Assembly (NCBI RefSeq): GCF_001854245.1
Contig: NZ_CP015381.1
Location: 78,501-142,500, forward strand
Length of the DNA stretch: 64,000 nt
Source of the DNA: Desulfococcus multivorans
GTDB lineage: Bacteria; Desulfobacterota; Desulfobacteria; Desulfobacterales; Desulfococcaceae
Direction of reading: 5' to 3'
The notes beneath the pieces are model-generated. The model ran no database searches. It was not told the DNA's origin and saw only the letters and a program-made list of their open reading frames with translations. The position numbers and the translations under genes were made by a program. Shown in pieces: positions 46,992-56,210 of this stretch (position 1 is its first letter; each line of letters begins with the position of its first letter).

Positions 46992-47161
46992 CAGGGGCGC
47001 TCCGTTTTCGCAAGAATGGTGTTGATGTTTTGCCGGAGGACGCCGTCCTGGATCAGCCTGTTTTGATAAAATTGCGTTTCCGTCACGTTGTTCGTATAGG
47101 CTCTGATCAGCCCGACGGCATCAACGATATGTCTGAGAAAAAATCGGTTAGTCTTCTTCAT
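46991..47161 (-). pseudogene. hepT: Truncated HepT/DUF86-like toxin gene
   Basis: A 56-residue frame starting MKKTNRFFLRHIVDAVGLIR and reaching RLIQDGVLRQ, the N-terminal half of DUF86/HEPN proteins, then changing to unrelated NINTILAKTERP and stopping. The full protein is normally ~110-140 residues and carries the RX4-6H RNase motif further on, which is missing. The start overlaps the end of the mntA remnant, as in intact MntA-HepT pairs. Confidence 0.65.
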
Positions 47162-47464
47162 ACAGCAGCACGATATCTTTCTCGATGAGCGGTTTCAAAT
47201 GGGGGCTGAGGTCTTTTTCGCTGATCAGATCGATTTTTTCCCCATCAGGCGGCCGAGCTCGTATTCCAGCCTGAACCATTTCAGCCCTAGTGCGGGTCGC
47301 TGGGAGGGCGGCTTGAGTTCCACCAGCAGATCGATATCACCGGCCTCGCTGCCTTCACCCCTGGCAAAAGACCCGAATACGGATATTTTTCTGGCATAGG
47401 GTTTCAGCAAGAAAACGGCCTTGGATCTCAACTCCTCCACAGGGTCTATTTTTTTGGGTTGCAT
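47148..47464 (-). pseudogene. mntA: MntA-type minimal nucleotidyltransferase antitoxin, single frameshift
   Basis: The frame from ATG 47464 gives VFGSFARGEGSEAGDIDLLV, the GSx10DxD catalytic signature. It stops at 47225 after LGRLMGKKSI. One extra base in the G4A6 tract (47234-47243) would continue it as EKIDLISEKDLSPHLKPLIE to a stop at 47148 that overlaps the hepT start. This is either a real frameshift or a sequencing error at a homopolymer. In intact systems MntA AMPylates HepT. Confidence 0.7.
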
Positions 47465-47512
47465 CGGTTATCAGCTCCTATGCCGGCGGCCTCTTTTCGG
47501 CTGAGGCGGCAT

Positions 47513-47990
47513 TCACCAGCGGACCTCGTCAACGGATTTTCCCATGTGACGGGCCTCATCCGTGATAAAGGCTTCGTAAAAATATCCCATCCGTTCGCTG
47601 AACTCGGGGTCGAGGTCATTATGCCACTGTTTGAGCCAGGGGAGAAGTGCGATGAGGCACGCAAGCATCAACTCCAGCAAAGGGGATATTCAGAGCATAT
47701 TTACGGTGACAAGATCCGTATCGAGCACGTATGTTTTGATTTTGCTGAAGGTCTTTTGGCGTAATTCCGGACAATCCTTCAAACGCTTGATCCCGCCGGC
47801 CTTCATAGCTCGGAGCAGCAGCCGGAATCGTGCGACGGCTACGGCAAACGGATTGATGTCCACCCCATGGATGCTGTCCAACGTCCGCTGGGCCAGGTCT
47901 CTTGAATTGCCGGAAGGATTCTTTTTCAGCCATCGTTCGAAGATGCGGTCAAAGGCCCTCAGCAGAAAATGGCCCGATCCGCAGGCCGGC
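47513..47990 (-). pseudogene. pglX: pglX (BREX type 2 DNA methyltransferase) remnant
   Basis: In one frame: EPACGSGHFLLRAFDRIFER (SAM-binding motif I), IHGVDINPFAVAVARFRLLL and a Lys-rich segment, then an in-frame TGA (47690-47692), then LACLIALLPWLKQWHNDLD and a C-terminal tail ending DEVRW. These pieces match the SAM domain and the extreme C-terminus of PglX, whose usual length exceeds 1100 residues; the middle is deleted and the start is fused to the pglW remnant. Confidence 0.7.
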
Positions 47991-48201
47991 TCTTAATCTC
48001 CACGATGAAAAACCCCTGGGGGGTCAGTACCAGGAGATCTACCTCGTTGATGGAGCCGTCATCAGCGATGAACTCGAAATTGGCCCATGCGCGGTAGGGA
48101 TCCCGATCCGGGAGCCGATCCTTTATATATTGAATGGCCTCCTGTTCCCATGCGTATTCCGACTGCGTAATGGCTTTCCACCGCGGGCTGAGGATTGCCA
48201 T
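47959..48201 (-). pseudogene. pglW: pglW (NERD-kinase) N-terminal remnant fused to pglX
   Basis: 80 residues beginning MAILSPRWKAITQSEYAWEQ. EAIQYIKDRLPDRDPYRAWA and SINEVDLLVLTPQGFFIVEI form the NERD nuclease-related domain found at the N-terminus of PglW. After EIKS the frame runs into the pglX sequence out of phase and stops, so a deletion joined the two genes. The kinase domain is gone. A 65-codon frame at 48123-48320 with a fair ribosome-binding site overlaps the start and may be another fragment. Confidence 0.65.
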
Positions 48202-48384
48202 GGCTGAACAATAGTTTCATGTTTTTCTTGGACGATTTCGCCGTCCACGAGACGATATCTTACTGGTTTTATCCTTTGGCTGTCAAATATTTCATAAGGG
48301 ATTGCATCCATACACGACATCGATTATCATCCTCAGAACGAAAAACCCATAACAATATGTATATAAATTTCCGGGTGAGGCAAC

Positions 48385-50037
48385 ATGGCTGCAAATAAAG
48401 CAGATGGCAAGAAGGCCATTGGACTGATCGAAACGGCCTTGGGACTACCTGTCCCGTTCCCGCGTTCCTACTGGGTGATCCCTGGCCGGCTGCTTGCCGG
48501 GGAACTGCCGGGCGCGAAGGACCCCCGGGAGGCCGAAAATAAGCTGGACCGGCTCCTTGAGTCGGGTATTCGGCGCATCATAAACCTGATGCAGCCCGAC
48601 GAAACCGACCACTCCGGAGAGCCGTTCACCCCTTACGAGCCGATTTTAAATGATCTTGCCAGCAGGAGGGGCTCAAAGCCACTGTGCAAACGATATCCCA
48701 TCCAGGACCTTGGGGTTCCATCTCCGGACCAGATGCGTCATACCCTCGACTGTATCGATGAGGCATTGATCCAGGGAGACCCGGTGTATGTCCATTGCTG
48801 GGGCGGCGTGGGGCGCACGGGCACGCTCGTGGGCTGCTTTTTGATTCGCCATGGCCTGGCAGATGCCGGCAATGTTCTGGACATCATCCGATGCCTGCGG
48901 CAAAATGAGGCGATGGCCCACCGCACCTCGCCGGAAACATCGGAACAGCGAAACTGGGTCAAGTCGTGGCGGCAATATGAATCCAATGCGCCCACCAGGT
49001 TAGGCCGTTACCTTGGCTGTATGGTGGGAGGCGGTGTGGGCGATGCTCTCGGCGCGCCGGTGGAATTTATGCAGCTGCCTCAAATTCGAAGGACCTATGG
49101 CGAGCAGGGGATTCGTGATTACGACAAAGCCTATGGCGGGATCGGCACCATCACCGATGACACCCAAATGACGATGTTTACCGCAGAGGGGCTGTTAAGA
49201 GCCTGGACCCGAGGCAATCTGAAAGGGATATGCAATCCCCCCGGTCTGGTTCATCGTTCATATCTCCAATGGATGATCACCCAAAATGCGGCTACAGAAT
49301 TTCAGACCTATGATCATGATTTGGGGACTCTCATTCATATTCCCGAGATGCATAGCCGACGCGCACCGGGAAACAGCTGCTTATCCGCCCTGTCCGGCCG
49401 CGAGATGGGCACCATCGACCGTCCGGTAAACAACAGCAAGGGCTGCGGCGGCGTAATGCGGGTGGCTCCGGTTGGACTGATTGCCGGCGCTACGGCGGAG
49501 GCATTCCGATTGGGATGCGAGATAGCGGCCATAACTCACGGCCATCCATCCGGTTATTTGTCCGCCGGGGCTTTGGCGGCCATCATCAACGTTATCCGGG
49601 ATGGCGGCACCCTCAAAGATGGTGTGGCTTCAGGCATCGAATACCTGGTGGGGAGGCCCGAAGCCCTGGAGTGCGTCCAGGCCATTGTAGGCGCCTTGGC
49701 GCTTGCAGCGACCTCCAAACCGACACCGGAGGCCATTGAATCCCTCGGTGGGGGGTGGGTTGCTGAAGAAGCACTGGCAATCTCCCTATTTTGTGCATGC
49801 CGCGCTGAAGAGGATTTTACCGTCGGTGTTCGAATGGCCGTCAACCATAGCGGTGACACCGACAGCACCGGCGCAATAACCGGCAATATTTTGGGATGTA
49901 TGTTGGGGCGGCATGCCATTCCAGCTGCATTCAGCAATCCCCTGGAGCTGAGGACGGTTATCGAAAGGCTGGCGGTAGACCTTTTTATCAAATTTCGGCC
50001 TGATGACCAGTGGTGGCGGCTTTATCCGGGGTACTAA
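48385..50037 (+). CDS. Fusion of tyrosine/dual-specificity phosphatase and ADP-ribosylglycohydrolase
   Basis: A 550-residue two-domain protein. Residues ~20-200 are a cysteine phosphatase with the complete P-loop VHCWGGVGRTG (Cys138, Arg144). Residues ~205-545 are an ADP-ribosylglycohydrolase (DraG/ARH-like) with GVGDALGAPVE, TITDDTQM (Asp258-Asp259) and the C-terminal metal motif HSGDTDSTGAITGN. Both active sites look intact. It lies on the opposite strand to the BREX remnants and next to tRNA-Val. It could remove phosphate and ADP-ribose from proteins or nucleic acids, possibly as an effector or antidote of the island; this is inference. ATG at 48385 (after GAGG). Confidence 0.88.
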   Translation: MAANKADGKKAIGLIETALGLPVPFPRSYWVIPGRLLAGELPGAKDPREAENKLDRLLESGIRRIINLMQPDETDHSGEPFTPYEPILNDLASRRGSKPLCKRYPIQDLGVPSPDQMRHTLDCIDEALIQGDPVYVHCWGGVGRTGTLVGCFLIRHGLADAGNVLDIIRCLRQNEAMAHRTSPETSEQRNWVKSWRQYESNAPTRLGRYLGCMVGGGVGDALGAPVEFMQLPQIRRTYGEQGIRDYDKAYGGIGTITDDTQMTMFTAEGLLRAWTRGNLKGICNPPGLVHRSYLQWMITQNAATEFQTYDHDLGTLIHIPEMHSRRAPGNSCLSALSGREMGTIDRPVNNSKGCGGVMRVAPVGLIAGATAEAFRLGCEIAAITHGHPSGYLSAGALAAIINVIRDGGTLKDGVASGIEYLVGRPEALECVQAIVGALALAATSKPTPEAIESLGGGWVAEEALAISLFCACRAEEDFTVGVRMAVNHSGDTDSTGAITGNILGCMLGRHAIPAAFSNPLELRTVIERLAVDLFIKFRPDDQWWRLYPGY

Positions 50038-50221
50038 ACCTTGAATTCACGAGCTACCCGCGTTGCGAAGCAGCTGTTGAGAAAAAAGCCGCTGCCTGGG
50101 GATCGAGCTAAAGCCGAGGTTTTTATCTGATGGAGGAGTGTCCAATTCAAGTCGTGCACGGCAGTTCAGGACGCTGCTCGTCGATTGGAAATTATGGTTT
50201 TTGAAAAACCGGTAACAGAAA

Positions 50222-50258
50222 ACTAAAAAAGGGCTTACAGCCTAAGCCGTAAACCCTT
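50222..50258 (-). terminator. Terminator after tRNA-Val
   Basis: AAGGGCTTAC (50229-50238) and GTAAACCCTT (50249-50258) pair with one mismatch; T-runs flank both sides (TTTTTTAG on minus, TTGTTTTTT on plus). It can end the tRNA transcript and the converging phosphatase fusion gene. The rest of 50038-50267 has no gene. Confidence 0.75.
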
Positions 50259-50267
50259 GTTTTTTGG

Positions 50268-50342
<75 letters not shown>

Positions 50343-50413
50343 CCATGAAGGTGATGGGTTAGCTACCAAGTCTCCCGGCATTTGTCAAGAAAAGATTTCA
50401 GCTGTCGGCCAAT

Positions 50414-51679
50414 TTATTTGGGCACCAGGTCGATGTGCAGCGCTTTTTCAGACACGCTCCGGATCTCGACGGTGAACAGTTCGAAGGTCTGGCCGGACAG
50501 GCGGTCCATCAGAGTCTGGGTGTCTCCTTCAAAATGAAGCGCGATGACGGCCTCGTCCGCCCTGATTTCCAGGATCTGCAGGTTTCGGACACCCGGCAGA
50601 TCCCGCAGCACCTGGCGAAAACGAACAAAATTCCCCAGGTTTCGGGTCCCCGTAACCGTTACGGTCAGGCCTTCGGAGGAACGGGCCATGTCCTGCCAGG
50701 CGGAAGCGATGGCCGGAATCAGTTGTTTTGTGGCCTGAAGGCCTGCGGCGGTCAGGGCATCCTCGCTCCCATCGATTTCGTTGGGATGCTGTCGAACCGC
50801 CGTCTCGAAGCCGGATGCGATCTCCCGGTCGTTTTCGGCCTGTACGGCCCGAACCGAGATGGTGGCGTTGTAGGCGGGATCCCCACCCGCTCCGGTATCC
50901 GAGACGGCATAGACGATGGCCTTTCCGACGATGACCACGTCTGCCCCCATGATCCGCCCGATTTCAGAGGCGTCCCGGTTGCTGAGATCCGGTTGAAAGA
51001 TGACGGCGGCCTTGACGGGAACATCGGGGGGAGTGGTGCCGTGCTCAAGGACGACAAATCCGGCCTCCCGGGCTTTCCGCGCGATGGCGGCCTCCACGAG
51101 GCTGGTGACCGGGGCGCTGCTTTCGTCCCACCAGAACCGAGGGGCGACGTCATTGATGCTCTGCTCAGAGAGGAGAAAAAGAATTCTGGGGCGTTCGATG
51201 GCGTCAACAGATCCTGGTGCGGGGCTCTCACCGGAGGCCGTATCGGTTCCGGCTGCCGGTTGAAATTTCCCCAGGCTCGACTTGAGCTGGTCCATTGAGA
51301 CCGTGACCTGCATCATGATCCGATAGTATCCTCCCGACGATGCCTCGCCAAGGATTTTGTAATTCTCGATAAAGGCTTCCGTGCCGGGGGTGACCGTTGC
51401 GCTGTAGATCTTGAATTCCCTGGCGATCGCTTCGGGTGAAAAGATCGCCATCGCCCCCTGGTCCACGGCGGCGGCGAGGGCGGCCGCAATGGCCTCCGCC
51501 TTGGCCGATGCGATGTTGCCGTCCTGGATCGGTCGTGTGGCGATGATGGTGACGACGTTCGCGGGGTCCTCCTGAGGTTGGGATGTTTCGGCGTTTGCGA
51601 CGGGGGCGGCCAGGACGGCCAAAACGATTGGGAGCAGGGCGAATAAGTTCCGCACGAAGAGAGTGAGAGGCACACGCAT
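50414..51679 (-). CDS. Exported FlgT-like protein
   Basis: A 421-residue protein with signal peptide (LFVRNLFALLPIVLAVLAAP..VANA). Residues ~40-135 (NIASAKAEAIAAALAAAVDQ, IENYKILGEASSGGYYRIMM) resemble the N-terminal domain of FlgT and LPP20-like proteins. The middle (ERPRILFLLSEQSIND, then IGRIMGADVVIVGKAI) resembles FlgT_M/CsgG-like folds. FlgT belongs to the flagellar H ring in Vibrio, but no flagellar gene is near, so a general periplasmic role is equally possible. Start 51679 lies 11 bases after GGAGG. Last gene of the etfBA-rimO-ispB operon. Confidence 0.65.
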   Translation of the reverse strand: MRVPLTLFVRNLFALLPIVLAVLAAPVANAETSQPQEDPANVVTIIATRPIQDGNIASAKAEAIAAALAAAVDQGAMAIFSPEAIAREFKIYSATVTPGTEAFIENYKILGEASSGGYYRIMMQVTVSMDQLKSSLGKFQPAAGTDTASGESPAPGSVDAIERPRILFLLSEQSINDVAPRFWWDESSAPVTSLVEAAIARKAREAGFVVLEHGTTPPDVPVKAAVIFQPDLSNRDASEIGRIMGADVVIVGKAIVYAVSDTGAGGDPAYNATISVRAVQAENDREIASGFETAVRQHPNEIDGSEDALTAAGLQATKQLIPAIASAWQDMARSSEGLTVTVTGTRNLGNFVRFRQVLRDLPGVRNLQILEIRADEAVIALHFEGDTQTLMDRLSGQTFELFTVEIRSVSEKALHIDLVPK

Positions 51680-51738
51680 GGTCGTCATAACCTCCATTGA
51701 AATGATGATGGGTGTCTTTTGACCGGATCGTTTCCGGA

Positions 51739-52722
51739 TCAATGCTTTCGGCTGAGGGCGTAATCGGCGATGTCCTCGAGCGTGCTCCGATCGGACGAAT
51801 CCGCAAAGATTGACAGTGCCGTTTTGGCCGCGGTCACATGGAACTCGGCTTCCGCCTTCGTGTCTTCGATGCCGCCCAGGGACACCAGCAGGCGGACCAG
51901 AGTGTTGAAATCGTCGACCGAGAAATTCTCGTCTGTGATGATCCGGGCCATTGTCTCCCGGTCCCGTTCACCCGCGGCCGACAGCGCCCGAATGACGGGA
52001 AGGGTGAGTTTGCCCTCCCGCAGGTCTGCACCGACGGCCTTGCCCAGAACAGCGGTATCCGCGGTGTAGTCCAGAAGATCGTCCGCCATCTGGAAGGCGA
52101 TGCCCAGATGGTATCCGTAGGCGCCCAGAGCCGAAGCGCGGTCTTTGGCCGCACCGGATATGAGTGCCCCCACCCGGCAGGCCCCCTCCATGAGCACTGC
52201 GGTCTTCCGTCGGATGATCTCCAGGTATTCGGCTTCCGTCAGATCCAGGTTTTTCTTCCGGGTCAGCTGGTGGATCTCTCCCTGGGACATGTTTTCGGTG
52301 ATGCCCGCGATGACTTTGATGACATCGGTCATGCCGGTTTCCGAGGCGATGGTCAGGGATCGGGCCAGCAGGAAATCCCCGACGAGAACGGCCACCTCGT
52401 TTCCCCAGACCGAGTGGGCGGCCGCGCGGCCTCTGCGGAGGCCCGCGCCGTCCACGAGATCGTCGTGGAGCAGGGTGGCCGTATGGAGGTATTCGAATAT
52501 TGTCGAGAAGAAGATTTCCCGGCCGCCGTCGTATCCGCAGAGCCTGGCGGAGAGGACCATGAGCAGTGGTCGGAGCCGCTTTCCGCCGCTGAAGAGGATG
52601 TGGCCGGCCACGTCGGATACGATGGGGAGGTGGGCGTCCAGATTTTTCCGGAGCGCGGCTTCAATGGCGATTACGTCCTCCTGAACGCGGGACATGATCC
52701 GCTGTTTCAAATCGTTGCTCAT
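51739..52722 (-). CDS. ispB: Polyprenyl diphosphate synthase
   Basis: A 327-residue trans-prenyltransferase that elongates isoprenyl diphosphate, probably for the menaquinone side chain. FSGGKRLRPLL, the first aspartate-rich motif LLHDDLVDGAGLRRG (DDxxD variant), and the second, FQMADDLLDYTAD, are complete. The start overlaps the rimO stop by 4 bases. It sits between rimO and the exported FlgT-like protein. Confidence 0.93.
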   Translation of the reverse strand: MSNDLKQRIMSRVQEDVIAIEAALRKNLDAHLPIVSDVAGHILFSGGKRLRPLLMVLSARLCGYDGGREIFFSTIFEYLHTATLLHDDLVDGAGLRRGRAAAHSVWGNEVAVLVGDFLLARSLTIASETGMTDVIKVIAGITENMSQGEIHQLTRKKNLDLTEAEYLEIIRRKTAVLMEGACRVGALISGAAKDRASALGAYGYHLGIAFQMADDLLDYTADTAVLGKAVGADLREGKLTLPVIRALSAAGERDRETMARIITDENFSVDDFNTLVRLLVSLGGIEDTKAEAEFHVTAAKTALSIFADSSDRSTLEDIADYALSRKH

Positions 52723-54044
52723 CGGGCTTCTCCCACCAGGTCGTATTCGAGGGTGTCGATGATGGTCACCGGGGCGAAGCGGCCGAGGGGAAGCTCCCGG
52801 CCCTTCACATAGACCAGTCCGTCCACCTCTGGGGCTTGAAAAGCGGTGCGGCCCAGAAAGAGATCCGCCTCCGGCGATTCCTCGATCAGGACATCGAGGG
52901 TGCGGTCGAGATAGGCTGCGTTTTTCTCAGTCGAGATATCGCGCTGGCGCGACATGAGCCGGTCATGGCGCTTTCGGGCCGTTTTTCGGGAGACATGGGC
53001 ATCCAAACGGTGGGATGGCAGGTCGTCGGCGTCGGAATAGGTGAACACGCCGAGGTGGTCGAAGCGGACCGTTTCCACAAAAGATTGAAGCGTCTTGAAA
53101 TCCTGGTCGGTTTCCCCGGGAAAGCCCACGATGACGGTGGTGCGAAGCGACGCTTGGGGGGCGAACTCCCGGATGCGTTCGAAGAGATGGAAAAGGTCCG
53201 CCTGGGTGTGACGCCGCCCCATTCTCCGGAGCACCCGGTCGCTGGCGTGCTGGATCGGGAGGTCGAAGTAGGGGCAGATGTTGGGCCGTTCGGCCATGGT
53301 GCGGATGATGTCGTCGTCGATGCTTTCGGGGTGGCCGTAAAGGACGCGGATCCAGATGTCGTCGTCGATGTCCGAAAGGCGGCGGAGCAACCCGCCAAGA
53401 CCCATGCCTCCGGTCAGATCGTGGCCATAGGCCGTGGAATCCTGGGCCACCAGCACGAGTTCCCGGGTGCCCGCCGCGACGAGGCGGCGGGCTTCGGCGA
53501 CGATCTCGCCGGCCGGCCGGCTTTTCTGGCGTCCCCTGAGCCTGGGGATGATGCAGTAGGTGCAGGAGCGGCTGCACCCTTCCGCGATCTTGATGTAGGC
53601 TGAGTGGGGCAATGTCTGCACCCGGGGAGCGTCGGGGTTGGAGACGGGGATGGCATCCGGATCCGGCAGGATGCAGCGTTCCCCTTCCAGATTGCCTATG
53701 ACGCTTTCAACAGCCGTTACGATCTGGTTGAAGGCCCCGGTGCCCAGGAAGAGATCGACCTCGGACAGTTCCCGGCCGATGGCCTCCCGGTAGCGCTCGG
53801 GAAGACAGCCGGTGACGATGAGGGCGCGGCAGGCCCCCTCCGTCTTGTAACGGGCCAGCTCGAGGATGGTGTCGATGGATTCATCCGCTGCCGATTCGAT
53901 AAAGCTGCAGGTGTTGACGATGATGACGTCGGCGTCGTCGGGACCCTCGACGATGCGCCAGCCGGCCTCCCGGAGCCGTCCCAGCATGTGCTCGCTGTCC
54001 ACCAGGTTCCTGGCGCACCCGAGGCTGACCAGGTGAAGGTTCAT
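52719..54044 (-). CDS. rimO: Ribosomal protein S12 methylthiotransferase
   Basis: A 441-residue radical SAM enzyme that methylthiolates Asp of ribosomal protein uS12. The N-terminal UPF0004 domain ([15 protein letters not shown]) holds the first cluster, the radical SAM motif is CSRSCTYC near residue 155, and a TRAM domain occupies the C-terminus. The sequence matches RimO better than MiaB ([11 protein letters not shown]). It overlaps etfA and ispB by 4 bases on each side. Confidence 0.95.
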   Translation of the reverse strand: MNLHLVSLGCARNLVDSEHMLGRLREAGWRIVEGPDDADVIIVNTCSFIESAADESIDTILELARYKTEGACRALIVTGCLPERYREAIGRELSEVDLFLGTGAFNQIVTAVESVIGNLEGERCILPDPDAIPVSNPDAPRVQTLPHSAYIKIAEGCSRSCTYCIIPRLRGRQKSRPAGEIVAEARRLVAAGTRELVLVAQDSTAYGHDLTGGMGLGGLLRRLSDIDDDIWIRVLYGHPESIDDDIIRTMAERPNICPYFDLPIQHASDRVLRRMGRRHTQADLFHLFERIREFAPQASLRTTVIVGFPGETDQDFKTLQSFVETVRFDHLGVFTYSDADDLPSHRLDAHVSRKTARKRHDRLMSRQRDISTEKNAAYLDRTLDVLIEESPEADLFLGRTAFQAPEVDGLVYVKGRELPLGRFAPVTIIDTLEYDLVGEAR

Positions 54045-55012
54045 ATCTGGGCTTTCAATTTCTTGACGGCTTCCGTGATCGCCGGAACCACCTCGAAGAG
54101 GTCCCCGACGATGCCGTAGTCCGCCTTGGCGAAGATGGGCGCATCCTCATCCTTGTTGATCGCCACGATCACCTTGGATGAGGACATGCCCGCCAGATGC
54201 TGGATGGCCCCGGAGATGCCACAGGCGATATAGAGGTTGGGGGAGACGACCTTGCCGGTCTGACCCACCTGATCCGAATGGGGACGCCAGCCCTCGTCAA
54301 CGGCCGACCGGGAAGCCCCAACGGCGGCGCCCAGGACCTCGGCCAGGGCTTCGAGTATGCTGAAGTCGCTGCCGCCCATACCACGACCCCCCGAGACGAT
54401 GATGTCGGCTTCGGTGAGGTCTGTTTTTTCGGCCTCCAGCTGTTTTTCGACGAATCGGATGGCGGCGTCGCCGACATTGACGTCGATTTTTTCGACGGTT
54501 CCGGCGCCTTCGGACTTCCGGATCGCCATGGCGTTGGGCCGGACCGCGATGATGCAGGGATTTCCTTTGAGAGCCAGATCCGCGAGGACCTTTCCGCCGT
54601 ACATGGGGCGGGTGGCCGTCACATTGCCCTCGTCGACGCGAAGAGCGACGCAGTCCATGGCCAGGGGCGCTTCGAGGCGGGCCGACAGCCGTGCGGCCAG
54701 TTCCCGACCCTGTGTCGTCGCGCCGATAAGGATCACGGCGGGATCCTCTCTGCGAACGAGGTCCGACACCACGTTGGCGTAGGCATCGACTGTATATTCC
54801 TTCAGGGCCGGGTCATCGGCGACCCATACCGTGTCGGGGCCGTAAGTCCCCAGTTGTTCGGCGATGTCGGTGATGCCGTGGCCCAGTACAACCGCAGCCG
54901 TGCCGCACTTCAGGGCCGCCGCCGTCTGCTTTCCTTCACTCAACGCTTCATAGGTCACCTTCCGGAAAGCGCCTTCGATCTGTTCCGTGATAACCAGTAC
55001 TCCTTGTGCCAT
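54041..55012 (-). CDS. etfA: Electron transfer flavoprotein alpha subunit (second pair)
   Basis: A 323-residue Etf[11 protein letters not shown] at the N-terminus; C-terminal FAD domain with [41 protein letters not shown] and [13 protein letters not shown]. It overlaps rimO by 4 bases and follows etfB by 75 bases. It is only moderately similar to the EtfA at 40994, so the two pairs probably serve different dehydrogenases. No dedicated dehydrogenase is beside it. Confidence 0.95.
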   Translation of the reverse strand: MAQGVLVITEQIEGAFRKVTYEALSEGKQTAAALKCGTAAVVLGHGITDIAEQLGTYGPDTVWVADDPALKEYTVDAYANVVSDLVRREDPAVILIGATTQGRELAARLSARLEAPLAMDCVALRVDEGNVTATRPMYGGKVLADLALKGNPCIIAVRPNAMAIRKSEGAGTVEKIDVNVGDAAIRFVEKQLEAEKTDLTEADIIVSGGRGMGGSDFSILEALAEVLGAAVGASRSAVDEGWRPHSDQVGQTGKVVSPNLYIACGISGAIQHLAGMSSSKVIVAINKDEDAPIFAKADYGIVGDLFEVVPAITEAVKKLKAQI

Positions 55013-55087
55013 TCTGTCGTCTCCTGATATCCGTTCGGGAAAATTCCCGTTATTGTATGGTGAACTGCCGACGAAGTTCGTTCCCTG

Positions 55088-55867
55088 TCAGATCACCCTG
55101 GCGTTTTCGTGCAGCAGGTTGACCAGTTTTTCGGCCTTTTCCGCGGCCGATGCGCCGTCGATCATCCGGCCTCCGCTCCGTTCCGGAGGCATTCTCATTC
55201 CGAGGATCTCGACCATCGGCGCGATGTCCTCGCCGCTCATACCGAGATCGGCCAGGGTTTTGGTCTCTACAGGTTTCTTCTTGGCCTTCATGATGCCGGG
55301 GAGGGAGGCATAGCGGGGCTCGTTCAGTCCGCGCTGGGTGGTGAAGAGAACCGGCAGGGGCGCCTCCAGAACCACCGTTCCGCCTTCGATGGTTCTCCGG
55401 CAGCGGATCATGCCGTTTTCGACCGTCTCCTCGATGACCATGGAGATGTGGGGGATGCCCAGAAGCTCCGCCACGGCGGGGCCGACGAGGTAGTTGTCGT
55501 CGTCCATGGCCCGCTGCCCCGCGATGACAACATCGTAAGACATCGTCTTCAGGGCCGCCGCCAGAATGCGGGCGGTCCCCAATCCGTCGCAGTCGGCCGC
55601 AGCCGGATCATTGATCAGGATGCCCTTGTCGGCACCCATGGCAAGGCCGGTCCGAATAGCTTCCACACTCTTGTTCGTCCCCATGGAGAGAATCGTCACC
55701 GTGCCCCCGTGTTTCTGCCTGAGCTGGAGGGCCTCCTCCACGGCAAACTCGTCGTAGGGGTTCATGACCCACTTGACGCCGTCCGGGTTGATGCGTTTCC
55801 CATCCGCTGCAATGTTGACGCTCGTCTCCGTGGCCGGTACCTGCTTGAGCAATACGATAATTTCCAC
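55088..55867 (-). CDS. etfB: Electron transfer flavoprotein beta subunit (second pair)
   Basis: A 259-residue EtfB. IIVLLKQVPATETSVNIAAD, MNPYDEFAVEEALQL and VIAGQRAMDDDNYLVGPAVA are the landmarks. The GTG at 55867 is preceded by GGGAG and gives the normal family start; an ATG 24 bases upstream lacks a site. First gene of the operon etfB-etfA-rimO-ispB-FlgT-like. Confidence 0.94.
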   Translation of the reverse strand: MEIIVLLKQVPATETSVNIAADGKRINPDGVKWVMNPYDEFAVEEALQLRQKHGGTVTILSMGTNKSVEAIRTGLAMGADKGILINDPAAADCDGLGTARILAAALKTMSYDVVIAGQRAMDDDNYLVGPAVAELLGIPHISMVIEETVENGMIRCRRTIEGGTVVLEAPLPVLFTTQRGLNEPRYASLPGIMKAKKKPVETKTLADLGMSGEDIAPMVEILGMRMPPERSGGRMIDGASAAEKAEKLVNLLHENARVI

Positions 55868-56065
55868 TATTTCGTCACTCCCATGTATCATTAATATTGA
55901 AAAGTCATTCTTTTTACGGTTTCAGGGTGTTTCCCCCGATTCACTAGACGTTTGAGGTAAAACAAGTCAAAAACCAGTATAACTTATTAGAAATATTCAG
56001 TTGTAAAAGTGATAGCAAGTAAACGTAAAGAAATTGTTCCGGATTGTCAACACCTTCTTCATGGA

Positions 56066-56185
56066 ATTGAGGCTGAAGACTGAAGGCTACAGGCTAAAGG
56101 GGTGCGTCGATGGCGAACAGGGGCGCTTATCCCCCTTCAGCTCTCAGTTGCTATCCGGTTGTGACCATAAACGTCGAACCTTGAG
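56066..56185. repeat. Dispersed repeat, long variant
   Basis: Contains TGAGGCTGAAGACTGAAGGC, GCTTATCCCCCTTCAGCTCT and CTATCCGGTTGTGACCATAA ending ACGTCGAACCTTGAG. Like the composite at 14778-14955, it joins a CTTCAG-rich segment to the AGTCGAAAGTT end. The rest of 55868-56210 is AT-rich and without a gene. Confidence 0.7.
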
Positions 56186-56210
56186 ACGGCACACGAGACC
56201 GGTCGATACG

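Noticed and set aside
47690..47692. The in-frame TGA in the pglX remnant as another selenocysteine codon
   Set aside because: The surrounding gene is internally deleted and fused to another gene, the position is not a conserved Cys, and no SECIS-like hairpin follows.
48123..48320. A 65-codon frame upstream of the pglW remnant
   Set aside because: It has a fair ribosome-binding site, but more than half overlaps the NERD-domain coding sequence in another frame and no family is recognisable; mentioned only as a possible fragment.
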